Source: DT-110 sp964342305 (GTDB lineage Bacteria > Bacteroidota > Bacteroidia > Chitinophagales > Saprospiraceae). Taken from it: a stretch of DNA of 64,000 nucleotides. Of this stretch, positions 17,972 to 27,095 are shown piece by piece. The position numbers and the translations under genes were made by a program. Where the stretch lies: NCBI GenBank assembly GCA_964342305.1, contig CAYFGK010000018.1, positions 1-64,000 on the forward strand, in the 5' to 3' direction. The notes beneath the pieces are model-generated. The model saw nothing but the letters and a program-made list of their open reading frames with translations. It was not told the DNA's origin and did not search any database. The stretch's first letter is position 1, and the number at the start of each line of letters is the position of its first letter.

Positions 17972-18104
17972 TTTAAGGTTGAGGTTGAGGTGAAGGTTAT
18001 TAAATGACTGAATGCCACAACCTCAACTTGTATTTGGTAGAGGGTATAGGGCAGTAGGACTACATAGAAGTCCCTATACCATCTACCTACTACTCTACCT
18101 CCCG
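17972..18104. repeat. Repeat-rich spacer between convergent genes
   Basis: It contains GGTTGAGG repeats, an AACCTCAACTT partner, and the dispersed text GGTAGAGGGTATAGGGCAGTAGGAC with its near inverted copy CTATACCATCTACCTACTACT, so the transcript could fold into a long imperfect hairpin. It is related to element D at 20035. No gene. Confidence 0.55.
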
Positions 18105-19946
18105 CTATTTCAACAACCCCCGCTTCTCAAAATCCAGTAGTATCTCTCCGATGATCTTCTTGGTGAGCGTACCTGCAATCCGCGGAGCCACAAATTTCCG
18201 GTAAGCCCACGGCAACAGCTTGTCATACCAGTGCTTTCCATTCCCATACTTGCTCCGCAGCAGGGTTTGTACTTTCTCCATTACCTCCTCCTCGTACGGT
18301 TTAGCCGATTTTTGATCGGTGCGGAATATATATCGCAGCACCGTGGTCAGGCGCTCTTTCATCAGATCCTCCAGGGCAAAGATCTCCAGCGGATCCAGCT
18401 TTGGTTTTTCGGGTTCTTTTAACTTTTCTTCGTAGAAGAGCTCCTTGGGCATAGATTCTACGGTGAGATCGGGAACGATTGGATAAGCACCCTCTGTGCC
18501 CTTATTGGGAATGAAGAAGCGATTGTGGCGGGCGTCGGAACCGTCGCTTTCCCAATCCTGGAATAATTCACTTTCCCTGGCTTCATCCATGAGCATGCAT
18601 AGGTGCTTTCGCAAAAAGCTTTGGCAGTTCTTACGGCCCAGGTGGTAGTCGTATTCCCGGAACTCCTTGCAGAAGAATCCCCCGAAGCCATCCAGCGAGC
18701 CACAGGCGATGGGGTAGGGGTCATTTTCCCGTTTGGGAAAGATCATCTTGCGGGAATGGTCGGAGGACAGACCGCGTACGATCTCCCGTTCTTTCACCAT
18801 GGCTTGCCCCCGGATGGCACTCAGGACACTGGGTATCAGTTCGAGAACGTTATTGGGGTGATCGTGCTCGGTGTCCTGCTCCCCCACGTCAAAATTGGGG
18901 AAGGGGTCGATCATGATGATGGCGTAATCCTCCTCCATGGCTTCGCTGGTGCCGTATTTTTCTTCCAGCGAACGGATGATCTCCCCAAAAGGCTCGTTGT
19001 TGATGGTGCCACCATCGACGGCCATGAAATCGAAATCCTGACCGTCGATATCGATGTGCATGCCGGGAACGGTATCACCGGAATCATCGGTTTCCAGGTT
19101 GAACATCCGGTATACCATGGCCTTGACGTAGTTGGGTGGAATATGTTCCAGCAAACGGGCCTTCAGGCCTATAGGAAAGGCTCCGGTAGCCATGGCACAC
19201 TGCATCATGAGGTCGCGGTGTTCTACGCGTCCGGGATCAAAGGGGACCATGTATGCCGGGATATCTCCCTGCCCCTTTTCTAACCGGAAATGCGCAGTAC
19301 CTTTATGGATATACATGCGGTGAGCGGGCAGTTTATGCTGATTGACGAGCTTCTCGACGGAGTCGTTGTGCGGATCTTTGTCAAAAAAGTTGACCTCCAG
19401 CGGGATTCCACGCAGACTGGTGATCGTCAGGATCACTTCTAATTCCGGAGAAATATAGGGCGGTAAGGGTTTACGTTGTCCCAGGCTGATGGCCCTGCGG
19501 GCGATGGCGTCAATTGGCCGGGAGTTGAGCAGGGCCGGGACTTGTTCTTCTTCCAGTATATCTGCCAGGCCCAACATCTGCTTCAGGGTAGAACCCGACT
19601 CCCCATCGTCATTGAGGTTTACCCAGGTGTTAAACAACTTCTTTTTGTTGAGGTCCCATTCCTCGGGATCAATTCCTTCGTGAAGGGCGATGGTTGTGAT
19701 CGCAGCGGTCATACCTCCGGCCGAGGCACCACCGATCACGTCGATGATCACATCGTGCATAGGGATCGACGGGTCATATTCTTGATGATCCGGGCCCAGT
19801 TCGCGGTTGCGTTGTTTGGCTTGTTCCCAGCGCTCGAGGGTTTCGAGCAGGTAATCGATCACGCCGGCTGTATAGGCGCCGGCTGAAACGGCTCCGGCCA
19901 TGGCAATACCGAGGCGAAATGTTTTGGGAGGGTGATTAGTGTCCAT
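18105..19946 (-). CDS. Patatin-like phospholipase
   Basis: 613 residues, no signal peptide. The N-terminal patatin core has the oxyanion-loop region GAVSAGAYTAGVIDYLL (about residues 17-33), the nucleophile elbow GGASAGGMTAAI with the catalytic serine in GxSxG, and the Asp motif AVDGGTINNEP. It is longer than typical patatins and lacks obvious membrane segments apart from the core. Predicted acyl hydrolase acting on lipids by a Ser-Asp dyad; the substrate is unknown. Element D lies just upstream; no operon partner. Confidence 0.88.
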   Translation of the reverse strand: MDTNHPPKTFRLGIAMAGAVSAGAYTAGVIDYLLETLERWEQAKQRNRELGPDHQEYDPSIPMHDVIIDVIGGASAGGMTAAITTIALHEGIDPEEWDLNKKKLFNTWVNLNDDGESGSTLKQMLGLADILEEEQVPALLNSRPIDAIARRAISLGQRKPLPPYISPELEVILTITSLRGIPLEVNFFDKDPHNDSVEKLVNQHKLPAHRMYIHKGTAHFRLEKGQGDIPAYMVPFDPGRVEHRDLMMQCAMATGAFPIGLKARLLEHIPPNYVKAMVYRMFNLETDDSGDTVPGMHIDIDGQDFDFMAVDGGTINNEPFGEIIRSLEEKYGTSEAMEEDYAIIMIDPFPNFDVGEQDTEHDHPNNVLELIPSVLSAIRGQAMVKEREIVRGLSSDHSRKMIFPKRENDPYPIACGSLDGFGGFFCKEFREYDYHLGRKNCQSFLRKHLCMLMDEARESELFQDWESDGSDARHNRFFIPNKGTEGAYPIVPDLTVESMPKELFYEEKLKEPEKPKLDPLEIFALEDLMKERLTTVLRYIFRTDQKSAKPYEEEVMEKVQTLLRSKYGNGKHWYDKLLPWAYRKFVAPRIAGTLTKKIIGEILLDFEKRGLLK

Positions 19947-20034
19947 AGTAGCTCATTCTGCGACCCCGGGTGATTCGCGAGGTCCATTGAGCTGACAAAT
20001 TAAAAAAAAGTTGATCTAATCAAGTACAAAACGC

Positions 20035-20226
20035 GAGGTTGGACCCTGACTATTTCGCAAAGTGTTTGTATTCATGACCCAACCTCCCGGTAGAGGGTAG
20101 TAAGTAAGGGGTGTTTGGATGTAAACAAGTCCTACTACCAAATACCCTATACCCATTACAAGGTGAGGTTGAAACCTTCAGTGACTTAGCAAAAAGAACG
20201 GCACCAACCTAACGTTACAAAAAGCT
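20035..20226. repeat. Dispersed element D, copy 1
   Basis: It begins GAGGTTGG, pairs with CCAACCTC about 45 bp on, continues with CCCGGTAGAGGGTAGTA and ends near AACCTAACGTTAC. The same order of blocks occurs at 59311-59482, so this is a dispersed element with several hairpins. No coding potential; clear target duplications were not found. It fills most of the 285-bp gap 19947-20231. Confidence 0.6.
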
Positions 20227-20231
20227 ACCAA

Positions 20232-20819
20232 TCAGAACCGAACGATCACGGCAACTCCCGCCGAACCGTATTCGTCGGGTAGGGGAATCACCTGAGGAGC
20301 GACTTGCAGGCTAAGGTCCTCATCAATATCAAACTGCAGCAAGTGGGCATCAACGAAGGCTTCCACGGCTACTATACCGTACAACAAAACCGTCCCTATG
20401 TAGGATAGCTGGGTGTTGCGATCGTATTGGTCGCGAAGGGATCGCAAGGCGGTTGATGAATCGATTGAGGTTTCGGAGAATTCGTGCTCCTGTCCGGCTA
20501 ATTGAAGTTGCAAGGCATCCCGGAATCGTCGGTACAGGTCCTGATTATAATCAACGGCTATAAACATACCGGTAAAGGCACCATAGACAAGTGGTAATTT
20601 CCACCAGCGTTTATTGTAGGCCTGTCCCGCTCCCGGGAGCGCAAAGGAGAGAATAGCCGCTTTTTTGGGATTGGGGTAATCCGATTTGAAATCAAAGAAG
20701 GGAACTTTTTCCTCCGTAGTATCTACGGCGAAAGTGTCCAGGGAATCAGCAGGGGATTGTGCCCATCCATCCAGGGCCAAACTACTGAGCACCAAGGCTA
20801 AGACGTACCATTTTTTCAT
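20232..20819 (-). CDS. DUF5683 domain-containing protein
   Basis: 195 residues. A cleavable signal peptide (MKKWYVLALVLSSLALDGWAQ; the likely cut is after WA) is followed by the DUF5683 core PKKAAILSFALPGAGQAYNKRWWKLP and two hydrophobic segments. This envelope-associated family of unknown function is typical of Bacteroidota and is often encoded behind parB. Here it starts 13 bp after the parB stop and is clearly in the same operon, suggesting a link between chromosome segregation and the envelope. Confidence 0.85.
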   Translation of the reverse strand: MKKWYVLALVLSSLALDGWAQSPADSLDTFAVDTTEEKVPFFDFKSDYPNPKKAAILSFALPGAGQAYNKRWWKLPLVYGAFTGMFIAVDYNQDLYRRFRDALQLQLAGQEHEFSETSIDSSTALRSLRDQYDRNTQLSYIGTVLLYGIVAVEAFVDAHLLQFDIDEDLSLQVAPQVIPLPDEYGSAGVAVIVRF

Positions 20820-20832
20820 AAACAGGGGTTGA

Positions 20833-21759
20833 CTATGCTTCGTCGAGTCGATCCAGCAGGTTATTTAATTCATCGACATTATTAAACGACAAAACGATCT
20901 GTCCCTTGTCCTTACCCTGTAATTTAAGTTGTACCCGACGCGTGTGGAAGAAGTTGCGCAGGTTTTGCTCCACTTTCTTGTATTCCAGCGGCAGTTCTTT
21001 TTTGGCGGAAGCCTTCTTAGTTCCTCCTTTACCGTACTCGGCAGCCATCTTTTCCAGAGCACGTACCGAAAGGCCTAACTGTGTGGTCTTTTTGAACAGC
21101 AGCAGCTGAACCGATACATCCTCAATGCCGGCCAGGGTGCGGGCATGCCCCATAGAGATGCGTTTATCGATGACCGCCTGCTGGATTTCCGGGGGTAGCT
21201 TACGCAGGCGCATGTAGTTCGTCACGGTGGCCCGCTTCTTGCCGACCCGCTCCGAGAGTTTGGCATCGGTAAGGTCGAATTCTTCTTTCAGACGCAGGTA
21301 GGTGTCGGCGATCTCCATGGCATTGAGATCCTCCCGCTGGATGTTCTCGATCAGGGCCATTTCCATCATCTCCTGATCGTTGGCTACGCGCACGTAGGCG
21401 GGCACTTCTTCCAGTCCGGCTATTTTGGAGGCACGCCAGCGGCGTTCCCCGCTGATGAGCTGGAATTCTTTGGCACTGAGGAAACGAACGGTGATGGGCT
21501 GAATAAGTCCGTGGGTTTTAATGGATTCAGCCAGCTCATTGAGCGCATCCTCATCGAACTCTACCCGTGGCTGGTGGGGGTTAGCCTCGATCTGACTGAC
21601 GGGGATACGCACGATGGTATTGGAGAGTTCCTGAACGAGTTCGCGTTGCGGCTGCTCATTATCCTCTTCCCCGGTAGTCGTTTTATTGAAGAGGGCTTTT
21701 ACGCCGGCGCCCAGTTGCTCCCGGTTGTAGTTAACTTTCTTTGGTTTTGGTTTAGCCAT
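20833..21759 (-). CDS. parB: Chromosome partitioning protein ParB
   Basis: 308 residues. The N-terminal CTPase/ParB-N domain contains IPVSQIEANPHQPR and GERRWRASKIAGLEEVPAYV (box II GERRWRA), followed by the helix-turn-helix TDAKLSERVGKKRATVTNYMRLRKLP and a C-terminal dimerisation region. ParB binds parS near the origin and loads as a clamp. parA lies upstream on the same strand, but a 161-bp MITE-like element sits between them. No parS palindrome was recognised in the window. Confidence 0.95.
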   Translation of the reverse strand: MAKPKPKKVNYNREQLGAGVKALFNKTTTGEEDNEQPQRELVQELSNTIVRIPVSQIEANPHQPRVEFDEDALNELAESIKTHGLIQPITVRFLSAKEFQLISGERRWRASKIAGLEEVPAYVRVANDQEMMEMALIENIQREDLNAMEIADTYLRLKEEFDLTDAKLSERVGKKRATVTNYMRLRKLPPEIQQAVIDKRISMGHARTLAGIEDVSVQLLLFKKTTQLGLSVRALEKMAAEYGKGGTKKASAKKELPLEYKKVEQNLRNFFHTRRVQLKLQGKDKGQIVLSFNNVDELNNLLDRLDEA

Positions 21760-21799
21760 GATCGGTTGTTAGCGGACTCAAATAGCCCGGCAGGACTTA

Positions 21800-21960
21800 G
21801 AGCGTGTTGGGGATTTATCCTTTGGACTGCAAATGTCTGTTATTTGAACCTCACTGCAGCCTTTTTGAGCCCCGTAGCCCTGCTACGAAGCTCAAAAATG
21901 GCTTTGTAAGAACCAAATTCTAGACATTTTCGCCATCAAAAACAAATCCCAAACACGCTC
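21800..21960. mobile_element. MITE-like element A, copy 2, between parA and parB
   Basis: A 161-bp uninterrupted copy, inverted relative to copy 1: it starts GAGCGTGTTGGGGATTT and ends CCAAACACGCTC, with TTA on both sides (21797-21799, 21961-21963). The centre is a long hairpin around CCCCGTAGCCCTGCTACG. It fills most of the 254-bp space between the parA stop and the parB start, so its hairpin would be in the parAB transcript. Confidence 0.82.
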
Positions 21961-22013
21961 TTACAAATGGTAAGTGGAAAGATACAAAAAAGCCAACGGG
22001 TACTCAACTTGCC

Positions 22014-22811
22014 TTAGCTGAGACTGCCTTCTTTGAGGTTGACGGTATCGTTATTGCGCTTAAGGAATTCCTGGGCCAGATTCAGGAAGTTGATGGCCCC
22101 TTTACTACCGGCGTTTAGCAGTACTACCGGCATATGCATGTTGGGGGCCTCGCCGATCTTGGAATTGCGGTGGATGATGGTATCCATTACATTGTCGCCA
22201 AAAATTTCCCGGACCTCACTTACGACTACGTTGGCCAGGCGGAGCCGGGTATCGTACATAGTCAGCAGTATACCTTCCAGTTGCAGCTCTTTGTTTAGTT
22301 GGTTCTGTACCAGTTGGATGGTATTCTGCAATTTGGTAAGTCCTTCGAGGGCAAAAAATTCACATTGCACCGGAACTAAAACGGAGTCGGCAGCCGTAAG
22401 GGCATTAACGGTGATCAGGCCCAGTGAGGGCAGGCAATCGATAAAAATATAGTCGTAGTGTTCGCGAAGTGGTTCCACCATGTCGGCCATGACGTACTCC
22501 CGGCGCACGCGATTTACGAGCTCCAGTTCGGCACCAACGAGGTTTATATGCGAGGGTAACAAATGCAGATTAGGGGTGTCGGTTTCGTAAATAGCCTCCA
22601 GTGGATCGGCCCCATTGATCATACAATCGTAAATATGGGATTCGACCTCATCCGACATGATCCCTACTCCGGATGACGAATTGGCCTGCGGATCGGCATC
22701 GATCAGTAAAACCTTCTTTTCAAAAATGGCGAGGCTTGCCGCCAGATTGATGGCCGTGGTAGTCTTTCCAACACCTCCTTTCTGATTCGCAATCGCTATT
22801 ACTTTTCCCAT
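22014..22811 (-). CDS. parA: Chromosome partitioning ATPase ParA (Soj)
   Basis: 265 residues. It begins MGKVIAIANQKGGVGKTTTAINLAA: the deviant Walker A KGGVGKTT, then LLIDADPQANSS and DYIFIDCLPSLGLIT (Walker B) mark a ParA/MinD-type ATPase. With ParB it moves the origin region apart along the nucleoid. The order parA, element A, parB, DUF5683 runs on the minus strand. No N-terminal HTH, as usual for chromosomal ParA. Confidence 0.95.
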   Translation of the reverse strand: MGKVIAIANQKGGVGKTTTAINLAASLAIFEKKVLLIDADPQANSSSGVGIMSDEVESHIYDCMINGADPLEAIYETDTPNLHLLPSHINLVGAELELVNRVRREYVMADMVEPLREHYDYIFIDCLPSLGLITVNALTAADSVLVPVQCEFFALEGLTKLQNTIQLVQNQLNKELQLEGILLTMYDTRLRLANVVVSEVREIFGDNVMDTIIHRNSKIGEAPNMHMPVVLLNAGSKGAINFLNLAQEFLKRNNDTVNLKEGSLS

Positions 22812-22905
22812 CGAGTCTGTTTCTTACGGATAAACAACAGGTGCAAGTATAGCACAAATACGTCGATTTTGGGGATTTTCGGCTTCGACAGTTTTACACA
22901 GAGTA

Positions 22906-25374
22906 CTAGAAGTGGCGGACAATTACCTTGACGGTCTTTAAACCCTGACTCGTTTGCAGCTGAGCAAGGTACATGCCGGAAGGCAGAGCCGGATCAGACC
23001 AGGTTACGTCCAGGGTGCCCGGATCAACGATTTGATTCTGCAGCAGGGTTTTTACCAGTTCTCCTTTCAAGGTAAACATGTGCAGGTTAACCGGGCCGGC
23101 GTTGGATATCTGAAACCGGAAGGTCATGGGGCCATTGGCCGGATTTGGAAATACCTCCAGTGCTATTTTCGGTTGTTTTTTGCCGGAAGGCAAACCAACA
23201 GAAGCGCCCGGCAATTCAGTGCCGGCTGCGAGTTCCTTGGCTGAAGAACTGCCCGCACAAGCTTCGATACGCGCTGTGAACGGGCCCTGTGCCGTGAACC
23301 CGGGATTGAGGATGATGGTGGTACCGGCGGTAAAGGTTACATCGTCGCCGGGGGCAATGGTGACTGTTCCGCTGGTTTCCAGGGATTCGCCGGCGCTAAG
23401 GGTGATACCGGGAGCAATGTCGACCTGTATGACGGTGCGAACGTCCGGGCAATTCCCGCCCGGGTTACCGCACTCCAGTTGATCCCCGTTGATGGTCCAG
23501 TTGTAGGTAGTTAGCAGGGTGTTCCGCGCCATTTCCCCATTGCAGTATTCGAGGGTTAAGGCATCGAGTATCAGGCCACCGGGTACGCCCGTATTTGCCC
23601 AGCCGATGAGGGTAGCATCGTAATTATCGGTATCCATACTGCAATTTCGGAGCATTCCATTAATATTAGTAGCGGATGTCAGGTTCCAGGTACCTAAACC
23701 CTGATTAAAAGCAGTAGCATCGCGAAACATATTATCGAATTCCTCACCTTTGGATACATCCCATTGGCTTAAATCCTGATTAAAGGCTTTGGCATCCCGA
23801 AAGGTGGAGGAAAAGTCTTCGACATTACCTACCTCCCAATCTCCCAGGTCCTGATTGAAGGCTTCAGCAAAATAAAACATATGGTTCAGGTAGGTAGCCG
23901 AACTGACATCCCAGGACGAAATATCCTCGTTAAAGTTCTGAGCCACTGCAAACATATAGCTAAACTGTTGGCCGTTACTTACGTCCCAATAACGCATATT
24001 CGGAACTGTAGAAAGCGCCGAACAACTTCGGAACATATTCACGTAAGAGACTACAGCCGTCAGGTCAGGAAGATCAGAGGCATTGATGACCAGGTTTATA
24101 CAACCGTTGAAGGAGGCTAGCATCCTTTCCCACTGGATACTACCCCATTGATTGATGGCCAGTATTTTTTCCGGATCAGCTTTCGGACTGGCGGCGTTAC
24201 TGTAGAACCCCGGAAATTGACCGCGAATGGCAATGGTATAGGTGCCGGGCGTATCGTAATCGTGAGTGATGGTGTCGGTTACATTCGTGTCTTCGGCGTT
24301 GAACGTCACCCCGTCGTAGGTCCAATCGACGTCGTAATTGTAGGTGAAAGTAGCGGAGAGCGAAACCGGAATCCGGTATTCGGTATCGCTGCTGAACTCG
24401 CCGTAGTTATCGGTTTTTACTACCATGACGAAGGGACAATCCTTCGAATCTCCATTAAAGGTCCAGGCCAACGAATCGATCAGGATCTTGCGGGATACTT
24501 CACTCTGACAAAAATGGAGATTGCTGACCCCTACGGTCAGGCCGGAAGGCATGTTTTGGCTTTCCCATCCGGCAAGAGTCATATCATACGTGGATTGACT
24601 TAATCCGGAATCAGACAGAAAGTCTATCAGATTGCTGGCGCTTCCAAGGTTCCAGGATCCAAGGTTTTGGTCAAAACTGCCGGCGTCCAGGAACATATTA
24701 GAAAAGTCTTCACCATTGCCTACATGCCAGTTGCTGATATCCGAATTAAACATACTTGCCTCCTGGAAGGCGGCCCGGAAATTTTCCACATTGTCCACAT
24801 TCCATTCCGACATATCCATGGTCAGGTTGCTGCATCCAAGAAAAGCGGCTTCCATATTGTTTACCTCATCCAGGTTGGGGATATCCGTAGCGCTGCCACT
24901 AAGATTCACGCAGCCGGAGAAAGAAAAGGACATATCCAACCAAACGATCTCACCCCACTGGACGATATCTACCAGTTTTTGGGCATCGCTCAGGCGGGTG
25001 GGAGAGGTATGGTCACCCTTAAAGAAAATCTGCGGAAAGTCACCTTGAATAGCGATGGTGTACAACCCATCACCGGGGTACTGGTGTGTTGCATCACCCT
25101 TGGGATTATCGGTGGGATTAAAGGAATTACCATCGTAATCCCAATCGACTTCATAACTGTAGTCGAAATCGGGGTTAGTTGGAATAGTAAATTCATTATT
25201 TCCCGAGACACCGGGGTTGCCGGTCTTGACAATGAAGACGAACAGATCTTCGGTGAAAAATGCTTCGTCGGGAATCGCCACCCCGGAGAAAGCATTCACC
25301 GTGAACGGGAAAAGAAGAAGCAAAATCACCCAAAAAAGCGTAAAGTCAGAACGGAAGTGAGCTGGAGCAGACAT
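22906..25374 (-). CDS. BspA-like surface protein with T9SS sorting domain
   Basis: 822 residues. An N-terminal signal peptide/TM (about 10-28) is followed by two homologous halves. Each starts with a beta-sandwich (FIVKTGNP...VDWDYDG and VVKTDNYG...VDWTYDG, ending in YTIAI.G.FP) and is followed by DUF285/BspA repeats with the pattern NMFxxAxxFNQDLSxWDV. After about residue 630 comes a module of the kind ITLSAGESLETSGTV, and the last 80 residues (ALEVFPNPANGPMTFRF) are a type A T9SS sorting domain. It is likely surface displayed and adhesive; the role is inferred from the family. Confidence 0.87.
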   Translation of the reverse strand: MSAPAHFRSDFTLFWVILLLLFPFTVNAFSGVAIPDEAFFTEDLFVFIVKTGNPGVSGNNEFTIPTNPDFDYSYEVDWDYDGNSFNPTDNPKGDATHQYPGDGLYTIAIQGDFPQIFFKGDHTSPTRLSDAQKLVDIVQWGEIVWLDMSFSFSGCVNLSGSATDIPNLDEVNNMEAAFLGCSNLTMDMSEWNVDNVENFRAAFQEASMFNSDISNWHVGNGEDFSNMFLDAGSFDQNLGSWNLGSASNLIDFLSDSGLSQSTYDMTLAGWESQNMPSGLTVGVSNLHFCQSEVSRKILIDSLAWTFNGDSKDCPFVMVVKTDNYGEFSSDTEYRIPVSLSATFTYNYDVDWTYDGVTFNAEDTNVTDTITHDYDTPGTYTIAIRGQFPGFYSNAASPKADPEKILAINQWGSIQWERMLASFNGCINLVINASDLPDLTAVVSYVNMFRSCSALSTVPNMRYWDVSNGQQFSYMFAVAQNFNEDISSWDVSSATYLNHMFYFAEAFNQDLGDWEVGNVEDFSSTFRDAKAFNQDLSQWDVSKGEEFDNMFRDATAFNQGLGTWNLTSATNINGMLRNCSMDTDNYDATLIGWANTGVPGGLILDALTLEYCNGEMARNTLLTTYNWTINGDQLECGNPGGNCPDVRTVIQVDIAPGITLSAGESLETSGTVTIAPGDDVTFTAGTTIILNPGFTAQGPFTARIEACAGSSSAKELAAGTELPGASVGLPSGKKQPKIALEVFPNPANGPMTFRFQISNAGPVNLHMFTLKGELVKTLLQNQIVDPGTLDVTWSDPALPSGMYLAQLQTSQGLKTVKVIVRHF

Positions 25375-25473
25375 GTCGGCTATAATCTTTTTGTGACCTG
25401 CACAAATTATATAGCTTTCTGCTGCCAGGGGTCATACTTTTGGGTGATTTTGCTTTAACATGCCTGTCCAAGC

Positions 25474-26169
25474 TTAACGCTCGATGGTACTACCGATTTC
25501 GGGAATGCTGAGGTTCAGGCCGCGGTCCTGGAAGGTCTTGACAGCGGTTGCGTGATCGATCTCGATGTACGGGAAGGTATCGAAGTGGCAACCGATAATG
25601 TCCTTACAGTTGATGAATTCAGCGGCCATGGCGGCATCTTTGGGCCCCATGGTAAAGTTATCGCCAATCGGCAGGATGGCGAAATCGAGTGGCGGACAGG
25701 TGTCGGGAATCAGCTTCATATCCAGGGTCAGAGCCGTATCGCCGGCGTGGTAAAAGCAACCGCTTTCGTTCCAGATTACAAAGCCGCCGGGATTGCCACC
25801 GTAGGTACCGTCGGGCAGTACGCTGGAGTGGATGGCGTTGACGTATTTGACCGTTCCGAAGTCGAACTCAGCCTTACCACCGTGATTCATGGGGTGGTTC
25901 TTAAGGTCTTTTTCACCGTACCAGGAGGCAATCTCGAAATTGGAGATAATGGTCGCTCCGGTGCGTTTGGCGATGGCCTCGGCATCCGCCACGTGGTCGG
26001 CGTGACCGTGGGTCAGCAATATGTAGTCGGCCTCGAGGTTATCCGGGTGAATGTGCGGATGCTTATCAGTATCCGCTTTGGGGTTTGGGGTGATAAAGGG
26101 GTCAATGATCAGGTGCTTACCCTTAGTCTCGATGTGGAAGCCGGATTGGCCCAGATAGGTTAGTGTCAT
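25474..26169 (-). CDS. UPF0173 metal-dependent hydrolase (MBL fold)
   Basis: 231 residues from the chosen start ATG at 26169 (MTLTYLGQSGF), the usual N-terminus of the family; an in-frame ATG at 26253 would add 28 unconserved residues. The metallo-beta-lactamase motif HGHADHVADAEAIA (HxHxDH) and the later YHAGDTAL and GCHFDTFP supply the metal ligands. A cytosolic hydrolase whose natural substrate is unknown in most organisms. Divergent from the FMN reductase gene at 26285. Confidence 0.9.
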   Translation of the reverse strand: MTLTYLGQSGFHIETKGKHLIIDPFITPNPKADTDKHPHIHPDNLEADYILLTHGHADHVADAEAIAKRTGATIISNFEIASWYGEKDLKNHPMNHGGKAEFDFGTVKYVNAIHSSVLPDGTYGGNPGGFVIWNESGCFYHAGDTALTLDMKLIPDTCPPLDFAILPIGDNFTMGPKDAAMAAEFINCKDIIGCHFDTFPYIEIDHATAVKTFQDRGLNLSIPEIGSTIER

Positions 26170-26284
26170 GATGTGTTTGGTTTTGGTATGTAAGGTATAG
26201 ATTGTACAAAGGTTGAATGAGAAACGTGGTTCCCGATAAACTTTTTCCGTCAAAAGGCCTTACTATTATTCTAAAGCAAAACGA

Positions 26285-26827
26285 ATGATCACTGTTCTGT
26301 CCGGATCTAATCGCAAGGGTAGCGAAACGCTGCGCTTTGCTCATCAATATGCTGATTTTTTGCGCAAGCATACCGATCAGGAAGTCAAGGTGCTGGCCCT
26401 GGAAGATATTCCGCACGATTATTTCTTCCCGGAAATGTACAGCGCCAAGCGCCAGGCCGAAAGCCTTCGCGCTGTCCAGGACGAATACATGATACCCGCA
26501 GAGAAGGTCGTCTATGTCACCTCCGAATACAATGGCGGCTTTAATGGTGCGCTCAAGCTTTTTCTGGATGCCTGCTCGGTCCGCGAATACAAAGCAACTT
26601 TCAAAGGCAAAAAAGCCGCTCTGGTAGGTGTGGCCTCCGGTCGCGCAGGCAACCTCCGCGGCATGGAGCATATGACCGGGGTGCTCAACCACGTAGGCAC
26701 CATCGTTATGCCCAACAAACTACCCATCTCCCGCATCGAAGAACTCGTTGACAACGAAGGGGATATTGTCGATACCGCCACCCTGAGTGTGATGGAGAAA
26801 CACGCGGTGGAGTTTTTGGAATTTTGA
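26285..26827 (+). CDS. NAD(P)H-dependent oxidoreductase (NADPH-dependent FMN reductase family)
   Basis: 180 residues with a flavodoxin-like fold. The N-terminal phosphate-binding loop SGSNRKGSETLRFAH follows the first strand, and YVTSEYNGGFNGALKLFLD and GVASGRAGNLRGMEH match the flavin-binding segments of this family. It probably reduces FMN, quinones or azo compounds with NAD(P)H in the cytoplasm. A copy of the dispersed TTTTTGCGCAAGCA motif encodes FLRKH at about residue 25. Monocistronic. Confidence 0.88.
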   Translation: MITVLSGSNRKGSETLRFAHQYADFLRKHTDQEVKVLALEDIPHDYFFPEMYSAKRQAESLRAVQDEYMIPAEKVVYVTSEYNGGFNGALKLFLDACSVREYKATFKGKKAALVGVASGRAGNLRGMEHMTGVLNHVGTIVMPNKLPISRIEELVDNEGDIVDTATLSVMEKHAVEFLEF

Positions 26828-26930
26828 ATTTTTAGTGTTTCCCTCCTTCGTCCGTAAGTGCTCCGGCGGGCAGGAATTTTTAATTAAATAACTGGTTGCT
26901 GTCGAGTTATGCCTTTTAGGGCCTATTTTC

Positions 26931-26978
26931 CCCTAATCCCCTAATCCCCTAATCCCCTAATCCCCTAATCCCCTAATC
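26931..26978. repeat. Tandem octamer CCCTAATC x 6
   Basis: Six perfect head-to-tail copies of the 8-bp unit, followed by TT and by another copy of the GGTACAGGGTA dispersed text. Non-coding; a slippage-prone microsatellite in the 268-bp interval 26828-27095. Confidence 0.9.
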
Positions 26979-27073
26979 TTGGTACAGGGTAATGAGTAGT
27001 AGGTATCTGGAAAACCACGAAGCTTGTTCCAATTCTCCAACTCTCCAATTCTACTTCTGACATCCGCTTTATT

Positions 27074-27095
27074 CCCACCACTAAAGTGGGTGGGC
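27074..27095 (-). terminator. Hairpin directly after the GT39-like stop codon
   Basis: On the minus strand the stop TAA is followed at once by GCCCACCCACTTTAGTGGTGGG, a stem of about 9 bp with one bulge, then AATAAAG. There is no T-tract. A similar CCACTTTAGTGG hairpin follows the HAD gene at 61063-61082. Confidence 0.45.

Noticed and set aside
20833..22811. parS site near parAB
   Set aside because: No TGTTNCACGTGNAACA-like palindrome was seen in or around the genes.
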